Of a stretch of 64,000 nucleotides of DNA, positions 45,701 through 57,434 are shown in pieces. Source of the DNA: Dermanyssus gallinae. Lineage: Eukaryota > Arthropoda > Arachnida > Mesostigmata > Dermanyssidae. The stretch covers positions 1 to 64,000 of the forward strand of contig QVRM01002472.1 in NCBI GenBank assembly GCA_003439945.1. The letters run 5' to 3'. Position 1 is the stretch's first letter, and every line of letters begins with the position of its first letter. Both the position numbers and the translations under genes were made by a program. The notes under the pieces were generated by a model, which was not told the DNA's origin, did no database searches, and saw only the letters and a program-made list of their open reading frames with translations.

Positions 45701-48700
45701 TGCGGCGTTTATTTGCCATATATGTGAACATTAGTGTGTCTTTAAAAAGTCTTCGTCGTTTTTCCACTAGGGTATAGGCTTCTGTATTGACTTGCAGACG
45801 CAGAGACACTTCAGAATCGTTTCTGGGGCGTCCTCGAGTCCATAGCCGCAGTAAACGCTTGCGGGGCTAGGAGCATTCCCGATCCTAAACAGGTAGGATT
45901 CGAATATTCTGTGGCCCGTTAGGACCTGAGTAGTGTGAAAGATTAGTTCTTCTCCGGGCCGATTTAGCCAATATCAATATTTGGTATACGTTTTCGGAGA
46001 CTGGCGCTTGGAGCACCCTCCTCCTTAGAAGCCAGGGAATTGCTCCGGCGAGTAGAAGCGCCACCACTGTGGTCCCCGTCCGGTACGTCCTGATTTCGAA
46101 GGCTTTCGATTCGTTGAGCCAGCACAGACGTTGCGGTTGTTAAAGTTGTCAGAGAGCCAGACCGAAGCCCCACATATGGGAACCGACTCGGCCGCCGACA
46201 TTATGATACATCGCTTGGAATGCCAAGACTGAAAGACGTACGAAGGCATTAGCAGTTTTAAGGGCTTTCCCCGCTGTCCGGCGCAAGTGAGAGGTGCCTC
46301 AGATCAAGGAATACTCCGTGATACTTTGGCATGTTAAGATGCTGATCTCTTTAGAAGTGGGCAATTCTTCCGACGCTCCAGAATAATTACTTCGCTTATA
46401 AAAGGGACTGAGGCAAGCCCCACTTTCCGCATTTAATGCGCTTGAAGAGGCGCATGAAGGAGGCGACGTGATCGCCTCCTTTATGCGCCTCTTTACCTGC
46501 TCTGATGTCCCGGCCCTGACGGTGAGTGTGAGGTAGTCAGCGCAAGCAACGAGGCCGGCTCCCGAGGGGAGTCTCTCGCCGCATCGTCGTAAGCTATGTA
46601 TAGAAGCCCTACAGTCATAATAAATGTTGTTCCTTTCGAATAAATTATTCTTTCCGCCTTGATTCCGACGCCTCGTACATATCCTGCAGTATTACTACTT
46701 GAAGTTTCTCCTCTTTAGCCTCTCGGCCCCCAGGTAGGCAGCGCGGTCAAGAGGACCGTGCCGTACTATCGAGTGCGGGCGGCCCCAGGGATCGTCCTCC
46801 AGGTCTTGAAGGAAGGTCCTCCAGGAGCGCTTCTTGCTCCTGAAGATTTCCCTACTGATAAAGACATGTAGCCTTTTGTACTTGGCGTTGCGGTGCAGAG
46901 CCGGGTAAGGAGGCGCCGCGTCTGCATACAATCCTTCTTAGGCGGTTCGTCTCGGCCGTCCACCAACATTTAGGTGTTATGGGGTGGACCCAAGGTCATC
47001 TGTACGCTCCCTTCAGAACATTCTGCAGGTCTGCCGCGTTTTTATACGGGGTTTCTGATCCGCAGTAACCCCCGAGGCTCGTCGGCTCTGGTAAGCAAAC
47101 GCAGCGCTGAAGATGATGTTGTATGGAAGGTAATCACCTTGAACTTGAAAAAATAGTGGTCGCTAAGAGATTCTCAGTCCGTTAATACTCCCCAGTTTAA
47201 GATCCGGTGGATGTCTGCTCGGCGCGTCATTGTTAAGTCGATCCACGAGGTGCGTCCACCCTGTCGAAGGTAAAGGGACCAGTGTTAAGAACGATAAGAT
47301 TCTTCGCCGCCGTCCATTCGAAGACTGCCCTTAGGTTGGTCTCGACAGAGTCCCATGCGTTGGCGGCAGCGGTAAAATCTTCGGTTATGACTAAAACTTG
47401 AAAGTGATTTCGCCTAAAAGAGAAAGATACGTCACATAAGAACAGCAACAAGTGCCTAGACTGGTTGTTTGTTATTTCGAGCAGAGCATGGGTTCCTCTG
47501 CTGCGGTTGAAGCTTAGCTAAATAATTTTAAGTGTCATTGCTGATGAAAATAGGATTAAGTTTTTAGTTTAAAAAACATACGAAAATAAGATGGAGGTTC
47601 CCCTGGAGGAAGGTGAGCGTCGGCGGCAAAAGCACGGGCGTCGACCGAATGTTAGGCTAGGAATGACCATGGCGGACTTCTTTTTACTTGCATTCTGAAT
47701 TTTGGAAAATCAGTCTTGCTGCCGCCTGCCTCTTGATGCCATAATTGTAGCAGGCGGTGTTGTTTTATGACCTCCGTCGACCGTTATGGGACCGGAAATC
47801 TCGCTAGCCTGTCGCAGGGCATCATCGATGTTATTGTCGTAGTCTCCACATTTTCCTTTATAATAAGTCGCAATAAAGAATAAATAAATATTGTCTATAA
47901 AACAATGTCGCGTATAGGAAAAGTAGCCTAAATTGACTTCCGTCTCCTTAGCAGACATTGGGGCTGTAAAGAAGCTGTGGTCCCTCTCGATGCCGCCGCA
48001 GCTCATCGTTAGGCAGGTTTTGCTTTGTTTTGGACGAGTGATCCTGACCTGATGAGCATCAAGGTTCACCTCGGTACCCAGGTCTTTTATTGTACTCGCA
48101 TACGACTTTTCTTCCTGCTTCTTTAGATGGAAAGTTGTGAGGTATTTGACATCATGGCACTAAAGCAAGTAAATAATCGTTGCAAACTTGTGTCGATTTA
48201 TTTTTCATTGTGTCAATGATTTTAGTGTTTTGTTTTGTTGTTTACCTTAATTATTTTGTAGTATAATAGGCAGTGTCGTGAGATAATTACGGTTACGTTC
48301 AAGGAGGACATATGTCAGTGTCACCGTAATCTATGCGTTTTGCATAAACAAGTAAGTTGCCGAGCAGATGATGCAAGTAGGTGGGTTGAGTAGTTACGAA
48401 ACAACAAGCTAATTTGAACCATTATCTATCTGGTTATGAGAAATGCTTCCACATGGTCTCGCTCGAGTTGCCGCTAGTTCAGTCTGCTTGCAACTCATCG
48501 TGAAAAACATGTTCTGCCCGTGTTCGCCTTGATGACAGCTCATTTTCAAAGCCATATTTCACTTAGTTTCGATAGTTGTCAAACCATTGTGAAACTCCTG
48601 ACAAATTGCATAGTTGTCGTCTCCGAGGCTCTTTGTCTTAAGCTTAGCTTAGAGCGTCATTGAACGAGTGCATACGTTATTCAATTTGTCCGTCTTGCCA

Positions 48701-50511
48701 GACCATTAGATAACTTATCTATCATATTCCTACTTTTTTTCTGATCATAATTGTCGTTTGTTGTTACGTTCCTAGGTAAACTTCGGAGCAAGCGGTGTCT
48801 ATCGCGTTCGGTACGAGGGGGCAATGTTAGATGGTCTGATTTCGGCTATTCGAGGTCAGGTGTTGTCACCACAAGATCGATTTATGCTCCATTCGGACAT
48901 ATTTGCCATGGTAAGCGGTCTTTGTACTATCTTCGCTTTTTTAGCTACTATATATGTACATACGTATATTGCATAGTTACATTTAAGGTATTTTTAGTAC
49001 ACACGAATACCAGCCACAAGGACGGTATTACTCGATGTAGCTCAAATAGCATGACAAAACCTATGAGCTCATTATTACTAAAAGTAGTCAGTATAAATAA
49101 CGAAACTTGAATAACGCTACTGAATATATGATTCACTCTTCAACTAATAGCTCATTATTACTGCATATAAATGTAATTGTATATTAAAACTTCTCACGTG
49201 GTTTTATTGTCTCCATAAATTAATGTGTTAAATTTTGTTTGTCAAAATATCGCTAATACGAACTGGAACCACGTCGCTTTGTAGAAATTAATACGTTCAG
49301 CATTTATCTACTTAGGATGTAGACCTTTTTGATACCATGCCATAGATGACTTGGGCATACATTTTGGGCGATTATCATATTTTTGTGTATTAAAGGCCCC
49401 ACACTACCAGGAGCTTTGATTACTTTTTTAATTTCTGTAAAGGGAATGTAAGGTTGATGGAACTAAAAAAGTATATGGCGATTCCCACAGATTTATCTCT
49501 CGTTTTGTGCAACGTGGAGGGTTTTCATGAACCACAAGATGAATGTCAATGCAAGCAATTGCTGTAGCAAATGTGATCGATACCACACGCTGCTGTATGC
49601 CCGGTGGTTAGGTCTGTAGCAGAACTAGCAAAACGCTAGGTTGTTTGTGTCTCGACACACTTTGCTGTAACACAAAACCATTTACCCAGTTTGGGTGTTA
49701 ATAAAGCAAATTATAATCATATAGCTATCGATACTATGCACTAAACGCTAAGGCTCCAGTATGCTTTTATTTAATGAAACTGGCTGTGCTTTTTCGATTC
49801 CTTTACCTTATTTTATATTATGTTAAATGGATTGCTCTTTTCAAGTAATAGTTGTCACTGTTTTCGTAAAAAGTTAGTACTAGTTGCGAACATCCATACT
49901 ATGTTCGAAAATATTGTCTCTGTTGGTTGTTTGCCGCATGTGTGTCCCGCTTTAGGCATGATAAATTGATAACCAGCTCTCTAGAGACATGTCCCAATGT
50001 TGTTCAGACTGCCGAAGGGATCCCGTCAGTACCTAATTGTTCTTCACTGCCTGGCTGCTTGATTGTTGTCTGGCTGAAGACGACAGGACGTTGTTTGCGA
50101 TATTCCCTGTTTTCTTAGTCGAGATACTTTGAGTCAAAATACGCGTCGAATCTAATAAGCTCATATTTGTGCCTCCGTTTGTCGAAACGACATTTGGCGC
50201 AATTAGGTAAAAGCCGGCTACGCCTCGACAAAGGATCTGCTCACGTTGACCCAGGCCTATTCCGACGAGACGAATGTCGTCGTTTGGGACTCTGTGTCGA
50301 CAGTCATGGACGACCTCGATAGGCTAATCGACGAGGACGCCGCCCTCATTGAGAAATTTCACTGCTTTGGTCACCAGCTCTACTCGAAAATCTTTCAGCA
50401 ACTCGGATGGGACGCAAAGCCCGACGACAGTACGTACCTCAGCAACCATGATTTTAATTACTATACTGCGTTAGATACATTGACAGGAACCACGATTGTT
50501 TCTTTGGGAGT

Positions 50512-50545
<34 letters not shown>

Positions 50546-53500
50546 TCGGGAGACAGTTGTAGCTCCATTTTTATTCCTTAATGAAAAAAAATAATATATA
50601 TATATATACACATATGAGCACTCTGCTCTATATGTCGGGTGAGAAAGATCGTATATTAGTAAGGGAAAAGTGGCATTTATCAAATAGGCAAATTGAAATA
50701 GTATCCCAGACATGGGCTGAAGGAACATATGCGCTGTCAGCTGACATCAGGAATCACGGATCTTGTGCCAACGTGATACATATCGATTTTGCAGCAGTCT
50801 TCATTAATATCTGCATATTAGGGTTAAGGTTGGCGTAAATAGATATCTTTATTTATGATCGAATTTGATCTAATTGCCTATCAGTTCTAATGGTGATATT
50901 GTATGCGTAGGTAGAGTTGCGATTGCGCTATCGCTAAAGCAAAATTATTTTTCTGAGCCGACAACGGCATTCAATTAAGATGAATTCACTTTATTTTGCA
51001 TTTAATGTTCTACTGACATTTATACGCCAGTACTACTTTTCAGTTTTGGATATCCAGTGATATGTTATAATGTGTATAATGGCTGTATGAATTAATAAAA
51101 TGTTGCCTAGAATATAATTTTTGTAACGACTGCCTCGATAGACTTCCATGTTAACTGAATATAAGTCAAGTCAAGTCAAGTCAAAAGCACCAGTGATCTA
51201 ACATTCACACCACTTCGCAGTCCATTATTTATATGTTTAAACATGGTCTGGTCAGTCCCGAGACAACACAATTTTTTATAAAGCGATAGATCACCTCGTG
51301 CGTGTAATGTACGTATTGGCACAAGAGATACGCTTTCACGAGGAATATTACATCTTTTCGATATCCGTCTGATAAATTTGGCCTGTACCCTCTCAATGGC
51401 ATTTATATATTTTGCCAAATAAGGAGCCCAAACCTGGCTGCAGTAGAGGAATTTGGGTAATACTAGACTTCTGTACAAAGTCACATAGAAATCAGGATTT
51501 TTTAAAATAAAGCATCTAAATATGGTATTACATAGTTGTGAAGCAGAAGCAACGGTGGCAGTAATATGTTGAGAGAAGTCTAATTTGGGGGTTACAATCA
51601 CACCAAGATCACGAAAAGATTTAACTACTGGTATTGCATCGTTAGCGAGTGTATACAGTGGCGAACTGCCATCTGACGACACCACGGCACATTTAGGCAC
51701 AGATATTTGCATCCTATTCTCACAACACCAGTTTTCAATATTATTAATTGCTAGTTGAATAATACTTGTGGAATTGTCGACTGCTGAGTATATTTTTAAA
51801 TCGTCCGCAAATAAGAGATAAGTGACACCTTCTGGAATCACTGTTGGGAGATCGATAAGCCCCGTTGCGTCTTGAATTAACCGCCGCAACTTTTCGGAGC
51901 TGCCATTGTGACATCAGCGGTGATCCACAAATATCACCGATGAGGCTCTGGCTCTGTTAACAGTAGCCGGCTAGAAGGCTCATAAGCGAGCCTGTCTAGT
52001 ACTAAATATTACTCTTAGCTTCCTATATTGTCTATAGCTCTTTTGTTATACAAAAGCCATTTCGTTTGCGTTTTTGCCTCTATGTCCACACAGAGCCCAC
52101 CACACCGGTGTTGCGCTCTCAAGTGCTAAGGCAGATGGTAGCGTTCGAGGACAAGAAAGTCCTCGACGAGGCCCGACGCCGATTTGAGGAGCACGTGACC
52201 GGAAAATGTCTGCTGCCAGCTGATATCCGCTCGTGCGTCTACAAAGCGGTCGCCCAGCAGGCGCATATCCATCCTGCCCTCTGGGATCAGCTTCTTAAGC
52301 TTCGTCAGGCGGCCGACCTGCAAGAGGAATCCAATCGAATTGCAATCGCGCTTGGTGCGGCGCGCAGTAAAGATCTACTTCTCAAGGTAAATTCTATGCA
52401 ACAAATGCCATGTTTCAACAATTCGATTCAACGACCGGGCTTGAATAATTGATAAAACCTTATTCTACGGTTTCACAGGCTCAACTGCATATCTTTCGTC
52501 TTTGCCGTTTGTAATATTGTTTATAATCGAAAGCGTGCTGTTTATATCCTTAATAGTGATGATAACGCAATGTCTGCTCTTGCAATCGTAACGCGGGTGG
52601 AGAACCTCGTAGTACTTTGCGAGCTGTTCTTGACTTTCTCGCTTTCTTTAATGCATGTTCTCTTTGTAGGTCCTGGATATGGCAGACTCGAACTCCGTGC
52701 GCAGCCAGGATGTGCCGTTCGTATTGGCATCGGTTGCCCGTTCAACAATTGGACGAGACCTCGCTTGGTCACACTTCAAGACAAATTTCAAGAAGTAAGA
52801 ACTTATATATATATATATATATACATTTATGTATATAGAATTCCATTGCCTTACGGATTCAATTGAAGGGATTTTTCTATGTCCTTTCAAGTAAACTCGC
52901 TCTTTTCATTGTGATGTTATCCTTTACAGATACCTCGACCTCTATAAGGCGGGCACTCTGTTTAATTCATTAATTTCTGGTATATGTAGTGGTTTCCACT
53001 CACTGGAAAAGGCCAAAGAAGTGCAGGCGTTCTTCCAAGAGGTGAGTAATGAACCTTGATTGGAAATCATCCAAGTCTCCTTTGCCTGTTATAATTACGT
53101 TCAACCATTTTCTATTAAACACAGTAATGCCTTATGGATTCAATGCCTTGACGAAAGCACCATCGCTTTCTTCCTGCTATGATAGATGTGCTCAACTTTG
53201 ATATTAAGTTTTTCCCCGAGCTGCGTCGTCAAAATGCCATACATTCAGAGAACTCTGTATACTAGAGGAAAAAAATCCGATGCTAATGAAATCTGACCTT
53301 AGCTGTTCATCCTGACGACGCTGTTATTAGATTGTACCAGCCTATTAGATAGTGGAAACGCATCATCTAACTTTGCCAATATTAGCGCCTTGGAGTGCCC
53401 TCTTTAGGCCTCCAAATACCAGATTCTGTCTAATATATGTTAAACGCAATACCGTAAACGCAATACAGCGAGTACCATTGCGCTGGCCTTTGTAGAGTTC

Positions 53501-53751
53501 GGCCGCAGGATGCGATAGCATAATATGATCTTCGTCAAAAATACGCTTTGCTTCATAAAAGCTTGTTGAACAGACGTAAACGTGTAATATGTTTGTCTCG
53601 TTTACTCGTGATATGGCTGACATGTTTGCAGAACCTAACAAGCTCAGAACGTACTGTTCGTCAGACTGTGGAGAAAATCGAGATTAACGCTAACTGGCTT
53701 TCACGAGATGCCCAACAGATCCGAGATTTCCTCAATAGCACCGCCCAATAG
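32817..53751 (+). CDS. Puromycin-sensitive-type M1 aminopeptidase, copy B, complete (18 coding exons)
   Basis: Zinc metallo-aminopeptidase that removes N-terminal residues from peptides. It has no signal peptide or membrane anchor, so it is probably cytosolic like NPEPPS. Exons: 32817-32948, 33575-33734, 35139-35260, 36013-36208, 36390-36538, 38988-39076, 40437-40551, 40879-41010, 41224-41361, 43025-43180, 44040-44147, 45030-45137, 48776-48910, 50207-50429, 52094-52386, 52670-52794, 52930-53041, 53632-53751. They join in frame to 870 residues (human enzyme about 919). Landmarks: [25 protein letters not shown] 272-276, HELAH 308-312, zinc ligand E331, catalytic Y394 in SYDKGAS, then the helical C-terminal domain. 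The exon 11 acceptor (44039) has a poor pyrimidine tract; its placement rests on frame and homology. Introns carry many LINE relics. An active enzyme is expected, but AAMEN replaces GAMEN. Confidence 0.93.
34690..34950 (+). mobile_element. LINE 3'-end relic (zinc-finger-like tail)
   Basis: [20 protein letters not shown], followed by [16 protein letters not shown], resembles the C..C...D..H..L.CP..E..R tail that ends many LINE ORF2 proteins. It lies in intron 2 of copy B. Confidence 0.45.
36303..36370. repeat. (TA)n microsatellite, 34 units
   Basis: A long uninterrupted TA tract fills much of the 181-bp intron between exons 4 and 5 of copy B and ends only 19 bp before the exon 5 acceptor. Confidence 0.97.
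36850..37470 (-). mobile_element. R1-type LINE 3'-end relic
   Basis: Minus-strand [20 protein letters not shown], then [16 protein letters not shown], and in another frame [10 protein letters not shown]. This is the order seen at the C-terminus of R1-clade ORF2 (LIPDL..W, TQ.LTGHG.F..Y, then C..C...EH.L..C). A frameshift breaks it. Intron 5 of copy B. Confidence 0.7.
37620..38000 (+). mobile_element. LINE RT C-terminal relic
   Basis: The frame reads [20 protein letters not shown], and further on [12 protein letters not shown]. This fits a post-RT region (K.LP...YG..V.W). A second, more decayed copy is at 39885-40040. Intron 5 of copy B. Confidence 0.55.
38715..38825 (+). mobile_element. tRNA-derived SINE, second family
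   Basis: An A-box-like GGCGGCTTAGTGGCAAAGTC, an anticodon-loop-like TTGCATTCGGGAGGTC and a degenerate B box (GTTTCAAGACC) are in tRNA order. The stems do not pair well, so it is not a functional tRNA gene. Intron 5 of copy B. Confidence 0.55.
38988..39076 (+). CDS. Copy B exon 6, exopeptidase motif exon (AAMEN)
   Basis: Encodes [16 protein letters not shown], then [13 protein letters not shown]. The glutamate of this motif binds the free N-terminus of the substrate in M1 aminopeptidases. The codons read GCG GCC GCG ATG GAA AAC, so the usual first glycine is alanine. The exon ends in phase 2 at GTAAGT. Confidence 0.93.
39885..40040 (+). mobile_element. Short LINE relic similar to 37620-38000
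   Basis: It shares GATGTCGCTCTCAGTCTTTC and a following TAAAGATT with 37640. A later [11 protein letters not shown] parallels [11 protein letters not shown]. Only a fragment remains, in intron 6 of copy B, next to TA repeats. Confidence 0.4.
40437..40551 (+). CDS. Copy B exon 7, zinc-binding HEXXH exon
   Basis: Encodes [18 protein letters not shown], followed by [21 protein letters not shown]308, H312 and catalytic E309 are all present. The third zinc ligand, E331, is in the next exon (40879-41010, WLNEGFATF), exactly 18 residues after H312 as the family requires. Confidence 0.95.
42058..42359. mobile_element. Fold-back / MITE-like element with 66-bp inverted repeats
   Basis: Arms 42058-42123 and 42294-42359 (GCACAAAATGTGCAATTGC...) are complementary over 66 bp with 5 mismatches, all transitions. 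The 170-bp centre shows no coding. There is no transposase, so it would be non-autonomous. No clear target-site duplication was seen. Intron 9 of copy B. Confidence 0.75.
43232..43325 (+). mobile_element. tRNA-like SINE fragment
   Basis: GGCGGCGTGGTATAGGGCAC (A-box region), then GTTGGTTCAATCTC (B-box-like), 75 bp apart, followed by a non-tRNA tail. Degenerate. Intron 10 of copy B. Confidence 0.4.
43680..43830 (+). mobile_element. RT relic with [13 protein letters not shown] motif
   Basis: [20 protein letters not shown] corresponds to RT motif B. After a frameshift, [12 protein letters not shown] corresponds to motif C (YADD). The usual spacing between these motifs is kept. Intron 10 of copy B. 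Confidence 0.65.
45760..48069 (-). mobile_element. R1-type LINE, decayed, spanning endonuclease to 3' tail
   Basis: On the minus strand, 5' to 3': an endonuclease-like part (about 48069-47233; [25 protein letters not shown]), then [20 protein letters not shown] with [11 protein letters not shown] (46695-46970, N-terminal RT region), [12 protein letters not shown] at about 46530 (motif C, with YADD changed to CADY), [15 protein letters not shown] and LLAGAIPW (46000-46250), and a [19 protein letters not shown] tail with C..C at about 45800. Frames shift several times. It makes up most of the 3.6-kb intron 12 of copy B. Confidence 0.7.
46445..46493. repeat. Strong hairpin: 22-bp arms, 5-nt loop
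   Basis: Arms 46445-46466 and 46472-46493 pair at 21 of 22 positions (AAGAGGCGCATGAAGGAGGC...), with loop CGTGA. The hairpin lies inside the R1-type LINE relic. Confidence 0.9.
51166..51854 (-). mobile_element. 5'-truncated LINE, RT C-terminal half, recent insertion in copy B
   Basis: An open minus-strand frame (51176-51889) holds [15 protein letters not shown] (motif C), [30 protein letters not shown] and [16 protein letters not shown]. The 3' end is a (TTGAC)n tail. ATAAG flanks both ends (51161-51165, 51855-51859), a probable target duplication. The paralogous intron of copy A (5905-5925) holds a single ATAAGCCCCG and no element. The bases at 1-130 are from the same family. Confidence 0.88.
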
Positions 53752-53870
53752 CGAACAAGGTCAACGACTGTGGTTTCTGTCAACAAAAACATATATTTTA
53801 TCCAACATTGGATATCTTATTCAAGATATGCTATATAGATATGTCTATTTGAAAGAACATGTGAGCACGA

Positions 53871-53876
53871 AATAAA
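53871..53876 (+). terminator. Polyadenylation signal of copy B
   Basis: AATAAA lies 120 bp after the stop in the block GTGAGCACGAAATAAA, which is conserved with copy A. Confidence 0.8.
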
Positions 53877-53899
53877 AGCCTTTACTTATGTATGTCTTA

Positions 53900-53939
<40 letters not shown>

Positions 53940-53941
<2 letters not shown>

Positions 53942-56530
53942 ACCGCCACTACTTAGGTGTTTACAATAAATAGTACTCCTTCCTCTTCTATTTCATCGGT
54001 GGCCTTTGCTTTCAGGTGTGGAGACAAGGGAGTCAGGGAGCGTCAGTACTGTTTGTATTCTAATCTCTTCGTCCAGTTGCTTCCGTTTGCGACTGACTAT
54101 TATCGACACTTCCTCCGTTCCACGGTGTTTTTTTTCTGATGCGATATGCAGTGTCATAGTTTTCCGCGACTCTTCCTACACTGTACTGAGTTGTACTTCG
54201 TTCGACTCCCATCCAGTTCCCATTGCTCCATCTTATTTTTAACACTTGCCGGCCAAGCACCAACGCAACGTTAACGAGTAGCAGTGAATGCTTATGTCTG
54301 CTTTTATCTTCCACGACTTCCTTCTACAACTTTTCAGGACTCACTCATGCTTCTTTTCTGCGCATGGTTAGTTCTATGAACACGTGGATACTGTTGTGGC
54401 CTACTATGTATTCTGGCTATAGCATCTCGGGCAGCTTCATTCTCACAAAAATTTGATTTGCCCTCGTCTCTGTTGTCAGTAGATCGCCACGTCGGGCTAC
54501 TACATTTGAGGTTTACTCTATTTTAAGAGTTCTAGCGACAATGTTCTTGCTTGTTGCCTGCCTGCCATATGGAGCTCTCTCCCTAAAGAAATTCGAGCCT
54601 TTACCTCTAGGCAACAAGTTGCTCGTAAGATAAAAAATAACTTCTTAAACGTGGATTTTCAAGCTTAAATTAATCTATCTCTGACAAGTAGTGTGTCACT
54701 TGTGTTGATGTTTATTTAATGGTCTCCAATACCGGAGCCCTGGTTTGATATACTTAGCCTTCTATGGTCCGTATTTGGATGGCATGTAACCTTAAGGCTT
54801 GCTAGGGCAAACTGTCCACTTCTCTAACGGCCATTTAACGAGTGATTCCAGTTTACCGTTTATTTCACAAATTTACACGTCTGCTTAGTATGTTCGTTAG
54901 CATGTTTACGGCTCGATCTCAACGACGTATCAACATGATTGCTGAGATCCACGCTTTACTCGCCAACAATACCGTGTCAGTTTTAGTGCCTTACACTTGT
55001 CTAAGGAAGACGCTTTCCCAGAACCACACAAGCACACGTCTGCTGTTCTCGGCGCATAACACTCGGTACTAAGTGCATAATAGCCGACGGGCTTTTGCAC
55101 AAAGTTTCCGTTGAGGAAGGAGCAAAGTTCAGTCACAGCCTTGTTAAGCTTTCCGGGGTTTTCCCTTGTTGGTCAGACTTTACACCGGCGGTTGGCCCAC
55201 ACCCTCTAAACTAACGCAAACAGAAAAATTTACTCGCTGCCAGCCCAGCTATTCATAACTAATGCTGTGAGCTGACAGAATAACGGTGGTCAACCTCGGT
55301 CGTGTCACAATCGGCACCCCGCAGGGTTCTAATCCTCGACACATATCGTTTCGGTCAAAAACGTAAAAAAAAACGAAAACCACCCGTTAGAAACGGATCA
55401 GATTCGCCAAGCTCGATTTTTCCGATGTATGATATTTTGTGTGAAGAACATGGCTTTTCACACAGTTGACTCATCGATTCTAATTAGTTGTTGTTTGAAT
55501 ACCTTGCCATAAAATCTCTCCATTTGCTCCTTGGGGCCTTCACTGCAGAGAAGGCTGCGTTGCTTCTTATGAATTTTCTTCTTGATGCTTGGTAGGAAAG
55601 ATCTAGTCTAGCCATCATGACAACTCGCAAAAAGTTCTAACAAATAACTACAGGACAAACCTTGTAGCCGACGCATATATCCCTCCTTTCATTATTGTTG
55701 TTAGATTACTCCTGACGACCAAGTCCGAACCCGATGACGCGTGGAGAGTGAAACTTTAACATCGATCGTAAATGCTTGTCAAGGCGATTCAGAACGGTTG
55801 GCCTGCACAGGAAAAAAGGGTTCGTTTTCCGATTCGGTGCCGCCTTTCCCTCCATCGCCGCAACCGTTAGCCGCACTGCCGGGGAGTCTCCAGAAAAGAC
55901 AATGAGACGAAGGAGGCGGAGCCGTGCTCACCGGAAAGGAACAGAGCAAAAACAGATTTGCAAATCAACTTCATCGTCGCAGTTTTTGATCGACTACCGT
56001 CTCGTTAACAGTGAGATACGCAACAATCAGATTTTCGACACGCTCAATGCAAATGAGGGACCCCTAAGTTTTGCGTAGAGCTGCCTCTCATGGACAGCCC
56101 CTGAACTTGCAAATACGTGTGACTAAAGGCCCACACGTGCAGAAGGTGCAACTGCTGCACGCAACCTGTTTACTTTGAATAACTGGCTCAATACGCGAAA
56201 ACATTGTTTTACTAAACTTGTTAGCTAGCAAGCCCTAGCGACATTTCATTGCACGTCGATATTGATAAAGTATTGTAGATATTGATAAAGTATTGTAGAT
56301 AAGTCTTAGCAAAACAGCAGCAGCTGGTTGCGCAACCCCCATTTACTCTCTTGACTTAGGAGAGGATGACGTCTACACTCTTGTAGGAGAGAGTTCGTTC
56401 GCCGAGAAGGAGGAAGAAGACAATGGACAAAAGAATATGACCCTGCTGTCACGTTCAGTTGTAAATCATCATTATACATGATTTAATTAGCATTTGGGAC
56501 TCTTGTATATGGGCATCAATTAGGTTCCAG
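53940..56530. other. 3' flank of copy B, no gene recognised
   Basis: 54340-54500 and scattered blocks to about 55500 match the flank of copy A (10200-11560). A 20-bp unit (ATATTGATAAAGTATTGTAG) is tandemly doubled at 56259-56299. The open frame at 55776-56078 is arginine/serine-rich without a known motif. Confidence 0.5.
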
Positions 56531-56536
56531 AGAAAA

Positions 56537-56708
56537 GTCAAGCCCGGTGGCGTGGTGCATTCGGCTGTGCCTCGCGACCGGATGAGACACATATATGCGC
56601 GGGTTCGAGCCCCATCGTTGCACATTTGTATTTATGGGGTCCGTCTATGAAGCAATGCAAAAGCAGTCCCGGGGACATTAAATCCCGGCTGAGGGTCAGC
56701 TCGAAAAG
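56537..56708 (+). mobile_element. tRNA-derived SINE (family 1), full-length
   Basis: GTCAAGCCCGGTGGCGTGGTG head, B box GCGGGTTCGAGCCCC, and tail GGGGTCCGTCTATGAAGCAA through GGCTGAGGGTCAGC. Confidence 0.88.
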
Positions 56709-56979
56709 TTTAGGCTCCAGAAAAGAAAAACATACAAAAAGTTCGGACGTTTCCCCATTACAGCATAGATAAGTGACGTAATTACCTAGCTGCATAGGCT
56801 GTCCAGCTTCAGTACACATGAGTCACGTCACATATGCTAGCGTAGCGCTCAAATTCATCTGAAAATACAAACATAATAACTAAAAAATCAATCTAGGAGA
56901 AGAAAAGCACTAACACAGAGAGAGCGCGCGAGAGTGAGGCATTCAGCGTCATCATCATCATAAGCTTTATTACCTTTAT

Positions 56980-56991
56980 AATATATATATA

Positions 56992-57054
<63 letters not shown>
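56980..57054. repeat. (AT)n microsatellite
   Basis: Two AT tracts are separated by TTTATTTA. They directly precede the promoter block of copy C. Confidence 0.95.
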
Positions 57055-57057
<3 letters not shown>

Positions 57058-57089
57058 GCTTATCGCAGATCTTTGATGCTCGCCTGGAG

Positions 57090-57432
57090 TGACGCGCGCC
57101 ATTCTATTCGTAGTAGACGGCCGAATGGTCTGAGCGGTCTGCTCAAGACCTCTCACCCTTCGCTGTCAAGTTTCCCCGCCTCTCGCCTTGCCCCTCTACG
57201 ACCGGCGATGACAAGGCCGGAATTAGTTCCGTGGTGTTTATTTAGCGGGCGCGTTTTGCAGCCTTTCTAGGTTTTTCGCTCTCAACCGAAAAAAAAGAAC
57301 GTCAGGGCGACGCTTCTCGGCGCCGAATGTGGACGGAGACGACTGACCTGCTGTCACGTTAAGCCTGTCCTAATCTAACCTCGTGGTTAAGTAAACTACT
57401 GGCCCCTTAACACTCAGTATTACTACCGAAAG
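57090..57432 (+). promoter_or_regulatory. Promoter block and non-coding first exon end of copy C
   Basis: Paralogous to 32020-32369. It carries the same ACACTCAGTATTACT initiator-like block (TCAGT at 57414) and a GAAAG/GTAAGT donor at 57432/57433. The matching acceptor CGTCACGTTGCAG is at 61433. The intron is 4.0 kb here against 0.4 kb in copy B, because LINE and SINE fragments were inserted. Confidence 0.6.
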
Positions 57433-57434
57433 GT

